Origin: Loktanella sp. S4079
GTDB lineage: Bacteria > Pseudomonadota > Alphaproteobacteria > Rhodobacterales > Rhodobacteraceae
Assembly: GCF_000967725.1 (NCBI RefSeq)
Contig: NZ_JXYE01000003.1
Coordinates: forward strand, 496,001-560,000
DNA length: 64,000 nt
Direction: 5' to 3'
The first letter of the stretch is position 1; every line of letters starts with the position of its first letter. The notes below the pieces were generated by a model. The model was not told the origin of the DNA, searched no databases, and worked only from the letters and a program-made list of their open reading frames with translations. The translations under genes were made by a program, and so were the position numbers. Below, piece after piece: positions 62,469 to 64,000 of the stretch.

Positions 62469-63404
62469 ATGGCGAAATCGCATGTAATTCAAAACAATGA
62501 CACGGTTCAGGCAGGGCCTGCGACCGATTATATGTCGTTTCACCCTGCCCCCAAGCGGCCAGAGTTTTGTCCCCCGGACGGTGCTGTTGATGCCCATTGT
62601 CACGTCTTTGGCCCTGCTGATCAGTTCAGTTTTGCACCAACGCGTAAATACACGCCTGTTGATGCTCCGGCAGCGCGATTGTTTGCGCTGCGTGATCACC
62701 TAGGATTTGCGCGCAACGTCATTGTCCAAGCAACCTGCCACGGGACCGATAACGCGGCGATGCTTGACGCAATTGCACGATCAGACGGACGTGCGCGCGG
62801 CGTTGCTGTCATTGAAAAGGATACAACCGAAGCAGAACTCTTGCGTTTGCATCAGGGTGGCGTGCGGGGCGTGCGGTTTAACTTTCTCAAGCGCCTTGTC
62901 GGGGATGCGCCCAAGGGCGACTATATTCGTATCGCTGAACGCGCGGCGGAAATGGGTTGGCACATCGTTGTCTATTTCGAGTCCCAAGAACTGCCGGATC
63001 TCGCGTCGTTTATTACCGCCCTGCCCGGCACCATCGTGATTGATCACATGGGGCGTCCTGATGCGTCAGGTGGTTTGCAGGATGTCGGGTTCGCAAACGT
63101 GCGCGAACTGTTGGATAAAGATGAACGGTTCTGGGTCAAGGTTTCTTGCCCCGAGCGTTTGACACAATCGGGCCCACCCTACGGCGATGTTGTGCCTTTT
63201 GGGCGATATCTGGTTGAGGCCTATCCGGATCGTGTCCTGTGGGGGACTGACTGGCCGCACCCCAATATGCGTTCACATATGCCTGATGATGGGGCGTTGG
63301 TCGATCTGATCCCCCAGATCGCACCGACAAAGGAACTTCAGCGCAAGCTTTTGGTCGATAATCCGATGCGGCTTTACTGGCCAGAGGAGGTCGCAGATGT
63401 CTGA
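62469..63404 (+). CDS. ligI: 2-pyrone-4,6-dicarboxylate hydrolase-like amidohydrolase
   Basis: 311-residue amidohydrolase-family TIM barrel. The segment GAVDAHCHVFGPADQF has the metal-type His43 and His45. DHLGFARNVIVQATCHGTDN, VRGVRFNFLKRLV, IDHMGRPD (His193) and the catalytic-Asp region WGTDWPHPNM (Asp261) all match LigI, which opens 2-pyrone-4,6-dicarboxylate to 4-oxalomesaconate in protocatechuate 4,5-cleavage. ATG 62469 follows GGGAGGA; a TTG one codon earlier is in frame. The stop overlaps the TRAP permease start by 8 bases. D-galactarolactone isomerase-type relatives are the main alternative. Confidence 0.85.
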   Translation: MAKSHVIQNNDTVQAGPATDYMSFHPAPKRPEFCPPDGAVDAHCHVFGPADQFSFAPTRKYTPVDAPAARLFALRDHLGFARNVIVQATCHGTDNAAMLDAIARSDGRARGVAVIEKDTTEAELLRLHQGGVRGVRFNFLKRLVGDAPKGDYIRIAERAAEMGWHIVVYFESQELPDLASFITALPGTIVIDHMGRPDASGGLQDVGFANVRELLDKDERFWVKVSCPERLTQSGPPYGDVVPFGRYLVEAYPDRVLWGTDWPHPNMRSHMPDDGALVDLIPQIAPTKELQRKLLVDNPMRLYWPEEVADV

Positions 63405-64000
63405 TCTGAACACGCAATCCGTTTGGACGCGCCGGACAGTTGCCTTCTTGGCGACCACGATGTGTGTTGCCTGTATTTTATGGAATATCGAGGCGCACAC
63501 CCGCCTTGGGTTTGCGATTTTGCGTCAGCAATATATGGCGCTGCAATTAGGGCTGGCACTATCCATTGCCTTTCTGAGCTATGGGTTGCGTGGACGACCT
63601 GTCACCCGGCCACATTTCATTAACATTGTCTTTGCGCTCATTTGTCTTGTGACCTTGATCTATGCGGCAATCCATTTTGTTTGGCTTCTACAAGAGCAAT
63701 TCTATCGCCCATGGCAAATCACACTTGTCGGAAGCGTTGTCGTGGTAGGCGTCATGGAGGGCGTCCGTCGACGCGCAGGCTGGATGCTGTTTTCGATCGT
63801 CGGGCTATTCTTGATCTATGCATTGTTTGCTGATCGTGTTCCGGGTCGGCTCATTGGGCGAGAGCTATCACCCGTGAGGTTGGTCGATTACGTGGGGTTT
63901 GACAGCTCTGCGGTCTTTTCGTCGCCTTTGGCGGTCGGCACAGTCACAGTCTTGTTGTTCGTATTCTTTGGTCAGCTGCTTTTTGCGGCAGGCGGCGGCG
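63397..64000 (+). CDS. TRAP transporter fused permease (4TM/12TM, DctQ-DctM), cut by window end
   Basis: The frame is open from ATG 63397 to the window end, 201 codons visible. It begins TQSVWTRRTVAFLATTMCVA and has about five or six hydrophobic segments. The stretch RRRAGWMLFSIVGLFLIYAL followed by the GRELSPVRLVDYVGFD loop is typical of the DctQ-like N-terminal part of 4TM/12TM fusion permeases, whose DctM-like part would lie beyond the edge. GAGGAGG precedes the start. It overlaps the hydrolase stop, suggesting import of the hydrolase substrate or its precursor; a partner periplasmic protein should follow outside. Confidence 0.85.
   Translation, partial: MSDLNTQSVWTRRTVAFLATTMCVACILWNIEAHTRLGFAILRQQYMALQLGLALSIAFLSYGLRGRPVTRPHFINIVFALICLVTLIYAAIHFVWLLQEQFYRPWQITLVGSVVVVGVMEGVRRRAGWMLFSIVGLFLIYALFADRVPGRLIGRELSPVRLVDYVGFDSSAVFSSPLAVGTVTVLLFVFFGQLLFAAGGG

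Overview
The window looks like chromosome of a Roseobacter-group alphaproteobacterium (Rhodobacteraceae). No 16S gene is present, so the genus cannot be read. The assignment rests on several features: a RegB/SenC/RegA redox-signalling locus, a petABC cytochrome bc1 operon, AddAB instead of RecBCD, the AmgK/MurU cell-wall recycling pair, the gene order aroE-coaE-dnaQ-secB-fxsA-Tim44-mltA-smr, and several TRAP transporters with LysR regulators.

Bases 1-44215 are mostly conserved housekeeping sequence. From the left edge they hold: aroE (cut by the edge)-coaE-dnaQ; secB and fxsA on the minus strand; a Tim44-like gene, mltA and smr; an MFS transporter; hslU, a membrane protein and hslV on the minus strand, with a plus-strand DM13 gene set between them; and a capsule-synthesis-like gene. 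A minus-strand run of about 12 kb follows, transcribed regB, PAS protein, tsaE, amgK, murU, addB, addA, trxA. Next come senC, regA, a LysR gene with a divergent 50-residue ORF, a cytochrome c, an adenine-salvage pair (adenine deaminase and AMP nucleosidase), an HU protein, a DMT permease, aroC, a DAACS symporter, a TPP riboswitch with thiBPQ, petABC, an outer-membrane barrel, two glutathione transferases, mtaB, dapF and tRNA-Lys(TTT).

Right of the tRNA the content becomes accessory. A divergent carbohydrate cluster (44620-52989) encodes a DhaK-DhaL kinase, a TIM-barrel sugar isomerase/epimerase, a two-subunit transketolase, an SDR dehydrogenase and a DctPQM TRAP importer. A LysR gene closes it. 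I infer uptake and catabolism of an unusual sugar or polyol, possibly of the apiose/apulose or tetrulose type.

Then come a GT-C type membrane glycosyltransferase and, upstream in the same operon, an 1825-residue protein with LamG, glucose/sorbosone dehydrogenase propeller, PKD and cadherin-like modules. That protein contains an internal 609-bp direct duplication. The right edge has a LysR gene divergent from a 2-pyrone-4,6-dicarboxylate hydrolase-like gene, followed by a TRAP 4TM/12TM fusion permease cut by the window end, which points to lignin-type aromatic catabolism.

No rRNA, CRISPR array, insertion sequence, integrase or prophage was seen. The parts I would follow up first are the split-transketolase/DhaKL cluster and the large modular protein.
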